In this document: positions 35,177 through 46,318 of the stretch, piece after piece
Position numbering within the stretch: the stretch's first letter is position 1
How the letters are laid out: each line of letters starts with the position of its first letter
Position numbers and translations under genes: made by a program
The notes under the pieces: model-generated
Databases searched by the model: none
The model's input: only the letters and a program-made list of their open reading frames with translations
Told to the model about the DNA's origin: nothing
Assembly: GCF_019649015.1 (NCBI RefSeq)
Contig: NZ_BLPI01000001.1
Coordinates: 763,501-827,500, forward strand
Length of the DNA: 64,000 nt
Origin: Agarivorans litoreus
GTDB taxonomy: Bacteria; Pseudomonadota; Gammaproteobacteria; Enterobacterales; Celerinatantimonadaceae
Reading direction: 5' to 3'

Positions 35177-36391
35177 TTATTGCTCTAGGTTATATGCACT
35201 GTGTAAAGCACGTACAGCCAACTCTAAATATTTCTCGTCCACTACGACAGACACTTTGATTTCAGAAGTCGAGATAAGTTGCATGTTAATGCCCTCGTCT
35301 CCTAAAGTTTCAAACATAGTTTTAGCAACGCCAGGGTGGTTCATCATGCCCACCCCAACGATAGAAATTTTTGCCAAGGAATCTTTACCTTGAACTTCAC
35401 GAGCGCCTAGTTTGCTGGAGGTTGCTTCTAGCAACTCTTTTGCTCGTTTGTAATCATTACGGTGAACGGTAAAGGTAAAGTCTGCTGTATTATCGCCCAT
35501 CGAATTCTGAATGATCATATCAACATCGATATTAGCATCACCAATTGGCGCCAAAATTGATGCAGCTACGGAAGGTTTATCTGGTACACCCAAAATAGTT
35601 AAACTTGCTTCATCACGATTAAATGCGATGCCTGAAATTACGGGTGACTCCATTTTATTTCCCTCATAACTGATTAAGGTGCCATTACCTTCGGTAAAAC
35701 TTGATAGAACACGCAACGGTACATTGTATTTACCCGCAAATTCTACGGCTCTGATCTGTAAAACTTTTGCGCCTAAACTGGCCATTTCTAGCATTTCTTC
35801 AAACGTTATGCTTTCCAGGCGACGAGCTTTGGGTTCGACTCGTGGGTCTGTAGTATAAACACCATCAACATCAGTATATATCTGACATTCATCGGCCTTT
35901 AAGGCTGCTGCGATAGCCACTGCAGTAGTGTCCGAGCCACCACGTCCCAAAGTAGTGATGTGATTATCTGGGCTCCGCCCTTGGAAACCGGCAATCACTA
36001 CCACTTTGTTATCTTTTAAGTGGGCTTGAATATTATGGTCGTCAATGTTGGTAATGCGAGCTTTGCCATGGGCGTCATCGGTATGCATACGAATTTGGTC
36101 GCCCGTCATCGAAATGGCATCACACCCCTTTTTCTGCAAAGCGATACTGAGCAAGGCAATAGTTACTTGCTCACCTGTTGAAACCAATACATCTTTTTCA
36201 CGCTCACTGGCGTTTTCGTCAATCTCTTGAGCCAAGCCCAATAACCGGTTAGTTTCACCCGACATTGCTGAAAGGACAACCACGATGTCATCGCCCGCTT
36301 CTTTACAGCGAATAACACGATCAGCCACCGCTTGAATACGCTCTATGGTACCTACCGAGGTGCCGCCATATTTTTGAACAATTAGTGCCAC
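35177..36391 (-). CDS. lysC: Aspartate kinase
   Basis: The 404-residue monofunctional aspartokinase begins ALIVQKYGGTSVGTIERIQ, with the kinase domain over about 1-245 (GRGGSDTTAVAIAAAL, TDVDGVYTTDPR) and two ACT domains in the C-terminal third. It phosphorylates aspartate at the head of lysine, threonine and methionine synthesis and is normally feedback regulated through the ACT pair. It lies 38 bp downstream of alaS and upstream of csrA. No lysine riboswitch precedes it. Confidence 0.95.
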   Translation of the reverse strand: MALIVQKYGGTSVGTIERIQAVADRVIRCKEAGDDIVVVLSAMSGETNRLLGLAQEIDENASEREKDVLVSTGEQVTIALLSIALQKKGCDAISMTGDQIRMHTDDAHGKARITNIDDHNIQAHLKDNKVVVIAGFQGRSPDNHITTLGRGGSDTTAVAIAAALKADECQIYTDVDGVYTTDPRVEPKARRLESITFEEMLEMASLGAKVLQIRAVEFAGKYNVPLRVLSSFTEGNGTLISYEGNKMESPVISGIAFNRDEASLTILGVPDKPSVAASILAPIGDANIDVDMIIQNSMGDNTADFTFTVHRNDYKRAKELLEATSSKLGAREVQGKDSLAKISIVGVGMMNHPGVAKTMFETLGDEGINMQLISTSEIKVSVVVDEKYLELAVRALHSAYNLEQ

Positions 36392-36429
36392 TTGCTTTCC
36401 TTATTCTCTAACACTTAATGCATAACTAT

Positions 36430-39054
36430 TTAAAGCTTCTCAACAAGCCACTCTTTCACTTCTTGCAGCGCTTTTGGCAAACCATCAGGGTTTGAACCAC
36501 CGGCTTGTGCCATATCTGGACGCCCGCCGCCTTTACCACCTACACATTGCGCAGCAATATTTACCATTTCGCCGGCTTTAACGCGGCTAGTTAGATCTTT
36601 GGTTACACCTGCAATAAGACTCACTTTACCTTCATTTACTGCCGCCAGTAATACCACGCCACTTTCGAGTTTCACTTTAAGTTCATCTACACTACTACGC
36701 AGCGCTTTACCTTCTACGCCATCTAAAAAGGCAATTAATACTTTCACACCGTTAATAGTTTGTATTTGATCTAACACATCATTACTGGCTGCACTAGCAA
36801 GCTTAGCTTTAAGCTGAGTGACTTCTTTTTCCAGCATTTTGTTGCGATCTACTAGTTGAATGACTTTTTCACCAATGTTGAATTGGTCGCCTTTAACCAA
36901 ATTAGCAGCTTTTTCTGTTTCTTCAGCTAAGCGGTGAATCAAATCAATAGCAAATTGCCCGGTTACTGCTTCAATACGACGGACGCCAGCAGCAATGCCT
37001 GCTTCGCTAGTGATCTTAAAGAAACCAATGTCACCGGTGTGGTTTACGTGGGTGCCACCACAAAGCTCTGTAGAGAAGTCCCCCATACTCACAACACGAA
37101 CATCTTCATCATATTTTTCGCCAAATAAGGCCATCGCACCGGCTGCTTTAGCTTCATCCAAGTTCATTACCTTGGTAACAACCGGCAAATTACGACGAAT
37201 TTGTTGATTAACTAGGTGTTCAACCTGACGAATTGAACTCATTGAAATAGCTTCGAAATGAGAAAAGTCAAAACGCAAGCGCGCAGCCTCTACTAAAGAT
37301 CCCTTTTGCGTAACATGTTCACCTAAGGTTTGACGCAATGCTGAATGCAATAGGTGAGTCACAGAGTGATTTAAGGCTGTGTTCCAACGACGACGCGAAT
37401 CTACTTTTGCAGTCACTAATTTTTGTAAACATAAGTCACTACCTTGAACATAACCTTTATGTACAAAAGCTTTACCCACTTTAAGGGTATCTTGTACAAC
37501 AAAGCTTCCGCCTTCATACATTAACTCGCCAGCGTCACCGGCTTGACCACCTGACTCGGCATAAAACGGCGTTTTATCTAAAACAATAATGCCTTGTTCA
37601 CCGCTTAAAAGTGACTGTTGGGGCTCGCCATCTTTAAACATTTCAATAATCTTAACGTCAGCATCTAGGTGTTGGTAACCTAGAAACTCGGTAGCACTAT
37701 CAATAATTAGATTGTCGTTGTAGTCGGTACCAAAGTTACTGGCTTGCTTAGCGCGTTCACGTTGAGCTTGCATAGCCGCTTCAAACTCGGCCTCATCGAC
37801 ACTTAGCTCTCTCTCGCGGGCGATATCAGCGGTTAAATCTGCTGGAAAGCCATAAGTGTCATAAAGCTTAAACACCAAGTCACCAGGAATAACCGAACCT
37901 TCCAATTCGCTAAGTGCTTCATCCAAAATTAACAAACCACGGTCAAGGGTTTTGGCAAACTGCTCTTCCTCTAGCTTAAGAACACGTTCAATAACCGGTA
38001 ACTGAGTTTGCAGTTCAGGGTAAGCTTCACCCATTTCAGCGATTAGTGCAGGCAATAATTTATAAAAGAATGCATCAGTAGCACCCAACTTATTACCATG
38101 ACGCACCGCTCGACGAATGATACGGCGAAGTACGTAACCTCGACCTTCATTAGCTGGCATAACACCATCTGCGATTAAGAATCCACATGAGCGAATATGG
38201 TCGGCAATTACCCGCAACGATTTGTTTTCCAAATCATTGGTGCCAATAATTTTAGCTGCTGCAGCAATCAGGTTCTGAAAAATATCAATTTCGTAGTTAG
38301 AGTGTACGCCTTGTAAAATGGCTGCGATTCGCTCTAAGCCCATACCGGTATCAACCGATGGGTTTGGTAAGGGGTCCATTGTTCCGTCGGCTTGACGGTT
38401 GAACTGCATGAAGACTACGTTCCAAATCTCAATGAAACGGTCGCCATCTTCTTCAGGACTTCCTGGAGGACCACCCCAGATATGTTCACCATGGTCATAA
38501 AAGATTTCGGTACAAGGACCACAAGGCCCGGTGTCACCCATTTGCCAGAAGTTATCTGACTCAAACTTCTTCTCTGGAGACTTATCGCCGATACGAATAA
38601 TGCGATCTTTAGGCACACCAATTTTGTTTGCCCACAAATCAAATGCTTCATCATCGGTTTGGTAAACGGTGACTAAAAGCTTCTCTTTAGGTAGCTTAAC
38701 AACTTCAGTTAAGAACTCCCATGCATAGCCAATGGCTTCTTCTTTGAAGTAATCACCAAAGCTGAAGTTACCTAACATTTCAAAGAAAGTATGGTGACGC
38801 GCCGTGTAGCCTACGTTTTCTAGATCATTGTGCTTACCGCCTGCTCGCACACAGCGTTGTGAGGTAGTGGCCCGACTATAGCTACGCTTATCAATACCAA
38901 GAAATACGTCTTTGAACTGATTCATACCCGCGTTAGTAAACAGTAAGGTAGGATCGTCGTGAGGCACTAATGAACTACTGGCAACTACTTGGTGATTTTT
39001 GCTGTTAAAGAAGCTTAAAAATGCATCTCTTACTTCAGCTGAAGTCATCTTCAT
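36430..39054 (-). CDS. alaS: Alanyl-tRNA synthetase
   Basis: The 874-residue enzyme (E. coli 876) has a class II catalytic core ([35 protein letters not shown]), a tRNA-recognition region, an editing domain with [11 protein letters not shown] and [11 protein letters not shown], and a C-Ala domain ending [19 protein letters not shown] 39054 ([12 protein letters not shown]) is the true start, with AGGAAAGAG just upstream; a longer in-frame extension to 39090 is unconserved. Standard neighbour of recX/recA and lysC. Confidence 0.98.
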   Translation of the reverse strand: MKMTSAEVRDAFLSFFNSKNHQVVASSSLVPHDDPTLLFTNAGMNQFKDVFLGIDKRSYSRATTSQRCVRAGGKHNDLENVGYTARHHTFFEMLGNFSFGDYFKEEAIGYAWEFLTEVVKLPKEKLLVTVYQTDDEAFDLWANKIGVPKDRIIRIGDKSPEKKFESDNFWQMGDTGPCGPCTEIFYDHGEHIWGGPPGSPEEDGDRFIEIWNVVFMQFNRQADGTMDPLPNPSVDTGMGLERIAAILQGVHSNYEIDIFQNLIAAAAKIIGTNDLENKSLRVIADHIRSCGFLIADGVMPANEGRGYVLRRIIRRAVRHGNKLGATDAFFYKLLPALIAEMGEAYPELQTQLPVIERVLKLEEEQFAKTLDRGLLILDEALSELEGSVIPGDLVFKLYDTYGFPADLTADIARERELSVDEAEFEAAMQAQRERAKQASNFGTDYNDNLIIDSATEFLGYQHLDADVKIIEMFKDGEPQQSLLSGEQGIIVLDKTPFYAESGGQAGDAGELMYEGGSFVVQDTLKVGKAFVHKGYVQGSDLCLQKLVTAKVDSRRRWNTALNHSVTHLLHSALRQTLGEHVTQKGSLVEAARLRFDFSHFEAISMSSIRQVEHLVNQQIRRNLPVVTKVMNLDEAKAAGAMALFGEKYDEDVRVVSMGDFSTELCGGTHVNHTGDIGFFKITSEAGIAAGVRRIEAVTGQFAIDLIHRLAEETEKAANLVKGDQFNIGEKVIQLVDRNKMLEKEVTQLKAKLASAASNDVLDQIQTINGVKVLIAFLDGVEGKALRSSVDELKVKLESGVVLLAAVNEGKVSLIAGVTKDLTSRVKAGEMVNIAAQCVGGKGGGRPDMAQAGGSNPDGLPKALQEVKEWLVEKL

Positions 39055-39196
39055 GAAACTCTTTCCTGGGGGTTTGTAGCAAGTCGACATAGCGGCGAAA
39101 CCTAAAGTTACCCGTCGATAAGCGCTAAAAAAGGTGAAACCGTTATTAATCGCGACAATATATCATGCAGACCTTTGCAGGCAAAGTGTTCAAGGC

Positions 39197-39646
39197 TTAT
39201 TGCTGTTGTAGTTCGTTATACAAGAGATTGATTAGTTCGAAATCGAAGCCTCGTCGAAACAAGTAGGCTGTACATTTTTGCTTTTGCATTCGGTCGCTGG
39301 GTAAACCTTGCTTAAATTTCTTGTTAAAACAAAGTTCGATGGCTTTATACCAATCCCAGTCATCCTGCTCCAAAACCTCAATCGCTAAATCGCCGCTAAT
39401 ACCCTTGGTTTGCAAATACTGCTTAATATAGTTTTTGCCGTAGCCTTTGCTAACTCTAGCGCGGGTTAACGATGCTGCGTAGCTTCTATCATCTAACCAA
39501 GCATTTTGTTGCGCGTACTCTAGAGCATCACTAACTTCGTCATCTTGGTAGCCTTTTTGCTGCAATTTTTGCAACAGCTGCTGTTGGCTATAGGAACGCC
39601 TTGATAGCAAATCGATGGTGGTATGTAAGGCGCTACGATTAGTCAT
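39197..39646 (-). CDS. recX: Regulatory protein RecX
   Basis: The 149-residue helical protein of three-helix repeats includes YSQQQLLQKLQQKGY, AWLDDRSYAASLTRARVSKGYGKNYIKQYL and CTAYLFRRGFDFELINLL, all RecX hallmarks. It caps and limits RecA filament growth. It lies 34 bp after recA, behind a hairpin terminator, which keeps its level far below RecA, as in E. coli. Confidence 0.94.
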   Translation of the reverse strand: MTNRSALHTTIDLLSRRSYSQQQLLQKLQQKGYQDDEVSDALEYAQQNAWLDDRSYAASLTRARVSKGYGKNYIKQYLQTKGISGDLAIEVLEQDDWDWYKAIELCFNKKFKQGLPSDRMQKQKCTAYLFRRGFDFELINLLYNELQQQ

Positions 39647-39647
39647 A

Positions 39648-39675
39648 ATAAAAAGGAGCCCTTAGGCTCCTTTGT
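39648..39675 (-). terminator. Terminator between recA and recX
   Basis: On the minus strand AAGGAGCC / GGCTCCTT (8 bp, 4-nt loop) is followed by TTTATTAT. It sits 6 nt past the recA stop, so recX is expressed only by read-through. Confidence 0.9.
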
Positions 39676-39680
39676 CTCGC

Positions 39681-40724
39681 TTATGCTTCTTGATCAGCAG
39701 GTGCTTCAGCTACAGGTTCTTGCTCGTTTGGCTCAACCTTAGTAAGCAGGTTATTTCGGATAGTCATTTCAATTTCTTTAGCAACTTCTGGGTGTTCTTT
39801 TAAGTAAGTAGATGCGTTTGCTTTACCTTGACCAATTTTATTACCTTTGTAAGAGAACCAAGCACCGGCTTTGTCAACCAGCTTCTCTTTAACACCTAGA
39901 TCAATCAGTTCACCGTAACGATTAAAGCCTTCGCCATACATAATTTGGAACTCAGCTTGCTTAAACGGTGGAGCAATTTTGTTTTTAACCACTTTAACCC
40001 GGGTTTCATTACCAACCACTTCATCACCCACTTTCACCGCACCAATGCGACGAATATCTAAACGAACTGAGGCGTAGAACTTAAGCGCATTACCACCGGT
40101 TGTAGTTTCTGGATTACCAAACATTACACCAATCTTCATACGAATTTGGTTAATGAAGATACACATACAGTTTGTTTGCTTAAGAGTACCAGTTAGCTTA
40201 CGTAACGCTTGAGACATCAAACGTGCTTGCAGGCCTACGTGGCTATCGCCCATGTCACCTTCAATTTCTGCTTTTGGTGTTAAGGCTGCTACCGAGTCAA
40301 TAACAATCATATCTACAGCACCAGAGCGCGCTAACATATCGGTAATTTCTAGCGCTTGCTCACCAGTATCAGGTTGAGATACCAATAGGTTGTCTACATC
40401 TACACCTAGCTTTTTCGCATAGATAGGGTCTAAGGCATGCTCCGCGTCAACAAATGCACATACCTTACCCACTTTTTGGGCTTGCGCAATAGCTTCTAAA
40501 GTAAGTGTGGTTTTACCAGAACTTTCAGGACCATAGATTTCGATCACGCGGCCCATTGGCAAGCCACCTGCACCCAATGCAATATCAATTGATAAAGAAC
40601 CAGTAGAAATGGTTTCAATATCCATGGTACGGTTATCACCAAGCTTCATGATTGAGCCTTTACCAAATTGCTTCTCAATTTGGCCTAGGGCCGCAGCTAA
40701 TGCCTTTTGTTTGTTCTGATCCAT
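39681..40724 (-). CDS. recA: Recombinase RecA
   Basis: The 347-residue DNA-dependent ATPase has Walker [11 protein letters not shown], the MAW-like and L1/L2 regions ([26 protein letters not shown]) and the acidic C-terminal tail ([17 protein letters not shown]). It pairs homologous DNA and triggers LexA self-cleavage. The promoter has a LexA box within its spacer. It is divergent from mutS. Confidence 0.99.
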   Translation of the reverse strand: MDQNKQKALAAALGQIEKQFGKGSIMKLGDNRTMDIETISTGSLSIDIALGAGGLPMGRVIEIYGPESSGKTTLTLEAIAQAQKVGKVCAFVDAEHALDPIYAKKLGVDVDNLLVSQPDTGEQALEITDMLARSGAVDMIVIDSVAALTPKAEIEGDMGDSHVGLQARLMSQALRKLTGTLKQTNCMCIFINQIRMKIGVMFGNPETTTGGNALKFYASVRLDIRRIGAVKVGDEVVGNETRVKVVKNKIAPPFKQAEFQIMYGEGFNRYGELIDLGVKEKLVDKAGAWFSYKGNKIGQGKANASTYLKEHPEVAKEIEMTIRNNLLTKVEPNEQEPVAEAPADQEA

Positions 40725-40765
40725 ATCGCCCTCGTTAGGTGCTTTTAACTATCTTGTTGAACAGT

Positions 40766-40793
40766 AGTATACTGGGTATTCATACAGTATCAA
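40766..40793 (-). promoter_or_regulatory. recA promoter with LexA (SOS) box
   Basis: On the minus strand TTGATA and TATACT are 16 bp apart, and the spacer is occupied by CTGTATGAATACCCAG, a LexA box with one mismatch to CTGT-N8-ACAG. The arrangement matches the E. coli recA promoter. LexA binding would block the polymerase directly. Confidence 0.93.
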
Positions 40794-40894
40794 GTTTATT
40801 CCATAAAATTCCTAAAAGAGTTTTGCCTAATTAGCTGGCAGCTTTTATCCTTGCAGCTTCGTTCAACTAAATAGCCAATAATTCGATTACGCTG

Positions 40895-43459
40895 ATGACT
40901 GAAACAAACCTAGAAAAACATACGCCAATGATGCGCCAGTACCTTAATCTAAAGGCGCAACACCCTGATATTCTGCTGTTCTATCGGATGGGCGATTTCT
41001 ATGAGTTGTTTTATGACGATGCTAAACGCGCATCTGAATTAATGGATATTTCTCTAACCAAACGTGGACAATCTGCTGGTACGCCTATTCCCATGGCAGG
41101 CATTCCCTATCACGCAGCCGAGAACTACCTTTCACGACTTGTACAACTAGGCGAGTCAGTCGCGATTTGTGAACAGATTGGCGATCCAGCCACCAGTAAG
41201 GGGCCGGTCGAACGAAAAGTAGTTAGAATCATCACCCCTGGTACAGTAAGTGACGAAGCACTACTAGAGGAAAAGCAAGACAATTTATTAGTCAGCGTGG
41301 TGAACCAACAGGAACAAATCGGTCTTGCTTATCTGGATATTGCCAGTGGTCGCTTCGTTATCAATCAGTTTAATGGTGAGGATCAACTTCAAGCCGAACT
41401 ACAGAGACTAAACCCAGCCGAATTGCTCTACCCCGACGATTTTGAATTTTACCCAAGTTTGCAAAGCTACAAAGGCCTACGCCGACGCGGTGAGTGGGAG
41501 TTTGATTTAGCCACAGCAGAAAAAGTGCTAAACCAGCAATTTGGTACTCGTCATCTAGATGGTTTTGGCGTGAGTGAATATCCCCTCGCCCTGTCTGCAG
41601 CGGGTTGCTTATTGCAATATGTACAGGATACCCAGCGCACTGCATTGCCACATATCAATGCAATTATTATTGAAAGCCAAAGCCAATTTATTCAGTTAGA
41701 TGCAGCTAGTCGTAAGAACTTAGAACTTACTCGAAACTTGGCCGGCACTTATGACAATACTCTCAGCGCCATTTTAGATCGCAGCGCCACCGCCATGGGT
41801 AGTCGTTTGCTCAACCGCTGGATCCATCAACCGTTGAGCAATCAACAAGAAGTTATAGCTCGCCAAAATTGTATTGCCGAGATCTTAAGTGCCGACCTCT
41901 ATCCACAGCTACAAAGTATTCTTAAATCCATCGGCGACATTGAGCGTATTTTAGCGCGCTTAGCACTGCGCTCTGCTCGTCCTCGAGATCTTGCTCGCCT
42001 ACGTAATGCTTTTGACCAACTGCCCGAGCTACAAAGTTATTTACTTAACTGCCAAGCTTTGGCCCCTTTAGCTAACACCATCAGTGAGTTTCCAGAGACT
42101 CTGGCACTACTACAAAATGCAATTATAGATAATCCTCCAGTACTCATTCGAGATGGTGGGGTTATTGCGCCAGGCTACAATCAAGAGCTGGATGAGTGGC
42201 GTGACTTAAGTGACGGGGCTACTCAGTTTTTAAGTGACATAGAGCAACGTGAGCGTGAGCAAACCGGCATAGCTAATCTAAAAATTGGCTATAACAAAGT
42301 GCATGGTTTTTATATTGAAGTTAGTCGAGCCCATGCAGAACAAGTTCCAGAGCACTATATACGTCGCCAAACTTTAAAGAATATGGAGCGCTACATCATC
42401 CCCGAGCTTAAAGAGCACGAAGAAAAAGTGCTTTCTAGTCAAGGTAAAGCGCTAGCCCTTGAAAAACAGTTATACGAGCAACTACTCGACCTGTTAATGC
42501 CAGAGCTAAGCAAAATGCAACAAAGTGCTCAAGCCATTGCTCAACTAGATGTTCTAGCTTGTTTGGCAGAAAGAGCGGAAAGCCTAAACTATTCTCGCCC
42601 AAGCTTTGTGAAAAACTCAGGTATTAGTATCCAAGGCGGCCGTCACCCGGTTGTAGAGCATGTAAATGAAACACCATTTATTGCCAACCCTATTCAACTA
42701 AACAAACAGCGCCAGCTATTAATAGTTACAGGCCCTAACATGGGCGGTAAATCGACTTATATGCGCCAAACAGCACTTATCTGTTTGATGGCTTACATGG
42801 GAAGTTATGTTCCGGCTGATAGCGCAGAGCTTGGACCAATAGATAAGATTTTCACTCGTATTGGGGCGTCCGATGATCTGGCAAGTGGTCGTTCTACCTT
42901 TATGGTTGAGATGACTGAAACTGCAAATATATTGCATAACGCCACTGCCAATAGCCTAGTACTGATGGACGAAATTGGCCGAGGAACAAGCACTTATGAT
43001 GGTATGTCATTAGCTTGGGCTGTCGCACAGGCATTAGCTAAACTTAAATCACAAACGCTTTTTGCTACTCACTATTTTGAGTTAACTCAGCTTCCGGAAT
43101 TATTGGAAGGGGTAGCTAATGTGCACTTAGACGCGGTTGAACATCAGGATACCATCGCATTTATGCATCAAGTACAAGATGGCGCGGCGAGTAAAAGCTA
43201 TGGCTTGCAAGTAGCTGCTCTTGCTGGCATTCCAAAAGCAGTTATTAACCAAGCGAAACGAAAGCTCAAACAACTTGAGGCGATTGAGCCTGCTGGCTCA
43301 AATGCAGTAAATGGAGACTTAGCTGCTCAGTTAAACATGGACTTAGGCGAACCAGAACCTCACCCGGTTGTTGAGCAGCTTAAACAGCTCGACCCCAACG
43401 AACTAACTCCCAAAGCAGCTTTAGACTTATTATTTAAACTAAAACAGCAAAGTCATTAA
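40895..43459 (+). CDS. mutS: DNA mismatch repair protein MutS
   Basis: The 854-residue protein has the mismatch-recognition domain with the wedge motif ([17 protein letters not shown]), the connector, lever and clamp regions, the ATPase with [13 protein letters not shown] and [12 protein letters not shown], and a C-terminal tetramerisation tail. It binds mispairs and recruits MutL. E. coli MutS has 853 residues. It is complete. Its native terminator downstream has been split by an IS element. Confidence 0.98.
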   Translation: MTETNLEKHTPMMRQYLNLKAQHPDILLFYRMGDFYELFYDDAKRASELMDISLTKRGQSAGTPIPMAGIPYHAAENYLSRLVQLGESVAICEQIGDPATSKGPVERKVVRIITPGTVSDEALLEEKQDNLLVSVVNQQEQIGLAYLDIASGRFVINQFNGEDQLQAELQRLNPAELLYPDDFEFYPSLQSYKGLRRRGEWEFDLATAEKVLNQQFGTRHLDGFGVSEYPLALSAAGCLLQYVQDTQRTALPHINAIIIESQSQFIQLDAASRKNLELTRNLAGTYDNTLSAILDRSATAMGSRLLNRWIHQPLSNQQEVIARQNCIAEILSADLYPQLQSILKSIGDIERILARLALRSARPRDLARLRNAFDQLPELQSYLLNCQALAPLANTISEFPETLALLQNAIIDNPPVLIRDGGVIAPGYNQELDEWRDLSDGATQFLSDIEQREREQTGIANLKIGYNKVHGFYIEVSRAHAEQVPEHYIRRQTLKNMERYIIPELKEHEEKVLSSQGKALALEKQLYEQLLDLLMPELSKMQQSAQAIAQLDVLACLAERAESLNYSRPSFVKNSGISIQGGRHPVVEHVNETPFIANPIQLNKQRQLLIVTGPNMGGKSTYMRQTALICLMAYMGSYVPADSAELGPIDKIFTRIGASDDLASGRSTFMVEMTETANILHNATANSLVLMDEIGRGTSTYDGMSLAWAVAQALAKLKSQTLFATHYFELTQLPELLEGVANVHLDAVEHQDTIAFMHQVQDGAASKSYGLQVAALAGIPKAVINQAKRKLKQLEAIEPAGSNAVNGDLAAQLNMDLGEPEPHPVVEQLKQLDPNELTPKAALDLLFKLKQQSH

Positions 43460-43469
43460 ACCGCTTATT

Positions 43470-43831
43470 ATACCAATCACACTAAGTAAGTGATGAGAAA
43501 TAACGCAGGAAGAATACTCGAGAATAAGGCAGAGTTTTATTGATAAGTAACCTGAGCTCGGGATAAAGAAGTGACGATAACTCTGCAACCCAGTACTTAA
43601 TCTAGCTTCATGTTTCTAGCGAGATAGTTTTGCTTAGTTCAGGGCGAAGCTGCGCGCCAATAGCTAGCCTATTGCAAGTAGCTTCAACACCGAAATAAGT
43701 AAAAGTAGCCGCTAGAAACCGACTTATTATCCCAAGCTCAGGTTAAGTAGTATTCTACAATCAAAAATCCTAACGCAGTTATCGAGTATTTTAACCAGAT
43801 AGAATGAACAGTTACTTAATACGATAGGTAT
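43470..43831 (-). repeat. 162-bp foldback repeat, copy 3, interrupted by a nested element
   Basis: The two halves (43470-43548 and 43749-43831, plus a 4-bp duplication) rebuild a 162-bp copy inverted relative to copies 1 and 2, with ends ATACCAATCACACTAAGTA and TACGATAGGTAT. Removing the 196-bp insert and one AAGT restores the same length as the intact copies. It begins 11 bp past the mutS stop. Confidence 0.88.
43549..43744. mobile_element. 196-bp inverted-repeat element nested in repeat copy 3 (MITE-like)
   Basis: The ends AACCTGAGCTCGGGATAA and, on the other strand, AACCTGAGCTTGGGATAA form 18-bp terminal inverted repeats with one difference. AAGT occurs once in the empty site but flanks the element at 43545-43548 and 43745-43748, a 4-bp target duplication. 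The interior has further subterminal inverted segments (TTTCTAGCG / CGCTAGAAA) and no gene, so it would depend on a transposase supplied elsewhere. Confidence 0.85.
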
Positions 43832-43914
43832 TAAGCCAGCAACTAAAAAAGGAAGCCTAAGCTTTAATGCCGATCAGTTAAGACAGATCCATTGACGATC
43901 TTTCTAGGTATAGC

Positions 43915-43948
43915 AAAATCCGATGTCATTAATGGCATCGGATTTTTT
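43915..43948 (+). terminator. Terminator inside the IS left end
   Basis: AAAATCCGATG / CATCGGATTTT forms an 11-bp stem with a 10-nt loop, followed by TT. It lies just before the transposase ATG and would stop read-through from mutS into the transposase. Confidence 0.85.
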
Positions 43949-43953
43949 CGTTT

Positions 43954-45264
43954 ATGGACGTCTCACAAGCACTCAACATCATCAATGACTGGAAGCCCAA
44001 TCAAATTGAAACACTGGCTGATTTGTTACCCCTTGAGCTCATCAATGATGCCTATGCTTTGTCCGATACGGTTACGCTGAGAAAACGCAAGCTGTCGCTT
44101 GAGTCACTGGTCTGGTTGCTTGTTGGAATGGCGCTTTATAATGACAAATCGATAGCCAATATCGTGAATCAGCTCGATATTGTTGACCGTGAAGGTAAGC
44201 CTTTCGTTGCGCCAAGTGCACTCACGCAACGGCGTAAACAGCTAGGCGAACAAGCGATACACGATGTCTTTCAACTCATGTCAAAGCGCTGGTGCCAACA
44301 AGCCAACTTCGCTCACTGGAATGGTTTAACATTACTCGGTGTTGATGGTGTCACTTGGCGTACTGATGATTCTAAAGAGAACAGCGATGCATTTTCTCGA
44401 CCTAAAGGCACACAATACCCACAAGTGCGCATGGTGTGTCAGATGGAGTTAAGCACACATCTCATCACCGCCAGTGCTTTCGACGACTACAACGTCAACG
44501 AAATGGTGTTAGCCGAAAAGCTGATTAAAGATACGCCAGACCATAGCCTAACGATGTTCGACCGTGGCTTTTATTCGATGGGGTTACTGCATGCTTGGCA
44601 GAGTGCAGGTACAGAGCGCCACTGGCTTCTGCCATTAAAGAAAAACACTCAATATACCGTGCTGAGAAGCTTTGGGCGTAACGATAAACTTGTCACCCTT
44701 ACTAGTAATCCTAGAGCGCGTAAGTTATGGCCAGAACTATCCGAAACGATGACTGCTCGTCTCGTGACCCGCAAAATCAATGGCAAGACATTTGAGGTAC
44801 TCACCTCCATGATTGACCCGATGCGCTTTCCCGCAGCAGATATTGGTTCATTGTATGGACACCGTTGGGAAATCGAACTGGGATACCGAGAGCAAAAACA
44901 GTTTATGTTGGGAAGGCGTTTGACACTCAGAAGCCGTAAACCGGAGCTGGTGCGCCAAGAGCTATGGGGCATTTTGCTGAGCTATAATTTGATACGGTAT
45001 CAAATGGTTGAAATGTGCTTTGTGTTGAAAGGGAGCTACTTACCTTACCAGCTGAGTTTTAATGGCGCGTTAGCGCATGTCATGAGGTTATTGGTAGGAC
45101 TGCCTTATTCCAGCCCAGGGGCAATTCCTCGGCAGCTCAAGCATTTTTATGGGATGGCAGAAAGCCTCATTCTTCCGCCAAGGCGAGAACGAACCTTTCC
45201 AAGGTGCGTTAAGCCCAGACCGCAGCGATACGCTAGAAACAAAAATGCCGTTCACCTTAAGTGA
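43954..45264 (+). CDS. IS4-family transposase
   Basis: The 436-residue DDE transposase has the first Asp in [10 protein letters not shown], the second in [12 protein letters not shown], and the C-terminal Y-(2)-R-(3)-E-(6)-K signature in [15 protein letters not shown], diagnostic of the IS4 family. Its length is typical and there is no frameshift, so it is probably active. The stop codon lies inside the right-end hairpin. Confidence 0.95.
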   Translation: MDVSQALNIINDWKPNQIETLADLLPLELINDAYALSDTVTLRKRKLSLESLVWLLVGMALYNDKSIANIVNQLDIVDREGKPFVAPSALTQRRKQLGEQAIHDVFQLMSKRWCQQANFAHWNGLTLLGVDGVTWRTDDSKENSDAFSRPKGTQYPQVRMVCQMELSTHLITASAFDDYNVNEMVLAEKLIKDTPDHSLTMFDRGFYSMGLLHAWQSAGTERHWLLPLKKNTQYTVLRSFGRNDKLVTLTSNPRARKLWPELSETMTARLVTRKINGKTFEVLTSMIDPMRFPAADIGSLYGHRWEIELGYREQKQFMLGRRLTLRSRKPELVRQELWGILLSYNLIRYQMVEMCFVLKGSYLPYQLSFNGALAHVMRLLVGLPYSSPGAIPRQLKHFYGMAESLILPPRRERTFPRCVKPRPQRYARNKNAVHLK

Positions 45265-45272
45265 ACGGCATT
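45241..45272 (-). terminator. Hairpin at the IS right end acting as terminator for rpoS
   Basis: AATGCCGTTCAC / GTGAACGGCATT is a perfect 12-bp stem with a 5-nt loop. On the minus strand it is followed by TTTGTTT, so transcripts coming from rpoS (stop at 45313) would end here. Confidence 0.75.
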
Positions 45273-45312
45273 GAAGCCTAAGCTTCCTTTTTATTATCTA
45301 ATATTTCTTTAT

Positions 45313-46263
45313 CTACACTTTAAATAACGAGTCGATAGATAGATTCTGTAGAGAAAGTATATCGCGTAAGCGACGTAGTGCTTCAACCTGAATTTGTCTA
45401 ACACGCTCACGAGTTAAGCCAATTTCACGGCCAACATCTTCCAGCGTAGACGCTTCGTAACCAAGTAAACCAAAGCGACGTGCTAATACTTCGCGTTGCT
45501 TGCTGTTTAGCTCGCCTAACCAACCAACGATGCTATTTTTCATATCGTCGTCTTGGGTGCGGTGTTCAGGTCCGTGGTCATTCTCATCTGAAATGATATC
45601 AAGCAGGGCTTTATCATTATCCCCACCGATAGGCGTATCAACTGAGCTGATGCGTTCGTTTAGACGTAACATCTTAGTGACATCTTCAACCGGGCGATCT
45701 AGTGTTTCAGCAATTTCCTCGGCGGTTGGTTCGTGATCTAAACGGTGTGCTAATTCACGTGCTGTACGTAAATATACATTTAGCTCTTTCACCACATGAA
45801 TCGGTAATCGAATAGTTCGAGTTTGATTCATGATTGCCCGTTCAATGGTTTGACGAATCCACCAAGTAGCATAGGTAGAGAATCGGAAACCACGCTCGGG
45901 GTCAAATTTTTCAACTGCTCGAATCAAACCAAGGTTCCCTTCCTCGATTAAATCTAGCAGTGCTAAACCACGGTTATTGTAGCGGCGAGCAATTTTTACT
46001 ACCAAACGAAGATTGCTTTCAATCATTCTTTTACGCGCGGCTTCATCACCTCTTAAGGCGCGGCGGGCATATAGGACTTCTTCTTCGGCGGTAAGTAATG
46101 GAGAGAAACCAATTTCGCCAAGATAGAGCTGAGTAGCATCTAAACTCTTGGAAACATCGGCTTGCATGATGTCATCTTTATCTGATTTTTTATCAACAGT
46201 TTGATTCTTTGAATTTTCTGTTGAAACGCTTTTAAGTTTTACAGCAGTTTTTACTTGGGTCAT
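45313..46263 (-). CDS. rpoS: RNA polymerase sigma factor RpoS
   Basis: The 316-residue stationary-phase sigma factor has region 1.2 ([29 protein letters not shown]), region 2 ([46 protein letters not shown]), region 3, and region 4 ([28 protein letters not shown]). It directs general stress and stationary-phase genes. It follows nlpD, whose coding region in E. coli holds the main rpoS promoter. The native terminator is split by the IS element. Confidence 0.98.
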   Translation of the reverse strand: MTQVKTAVKLKSVSTENSKNQTVDKKSDKDDIMQADVSKSLDATQLYLGEIGFSPLLTAEEEVLYARRALRGDEAARKRMIESNLRLVVKIARRYNNRGLALLDLIEEGNLGLIRAVEKFDPERGFRFSTYATWWIRQTIERAIMNQTRTIRLPIHVVKELNVYLRTARELAHRLDHEPTAEEIAETLDRPVEDVTKMLRLNERISSVDTPIGGDNDKALLDIISDENDHGPEHRTQDDDMKNSIVGWLGELNSKQREVLARRFGLLGYEASTLEDVGREIGLTRERVRQIQVEALRRLRDILSLQNLSIDSLFKV

Positions 46264-46318
46264 AGCATAACCTCCCTGAACAAGACCTGATTGCTATTAT
46301 TGTTATGTGCAATCTAGG

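Larger units (their letters stand above)
43852..45285 (+). mobile_element. IS4-family insertion sequence with 13-bp target duplication
   Basis: The element proper runs 43865-45272 (1408 bp), starting TAATGCCGATCAGTTAAG as in IS4, and ending so that the other strand begins AATGCCGTTCACTTAAGG. GAAGCCTAAGCTT is duplicated at 43852-43864 and 45273-45285; 11-13 bp is the known IS4 duplication size. The transposase is intact. A terminator lies between the left end and the transposase start, and a 12-bp hairpin forms the right end. Confidence 0.95.

Noticed and set aside
36392-36429. A lysine riboswitch before lysC
   Set aside because: Only 38 bp separate alaS and lysC, too short for the aptamer.
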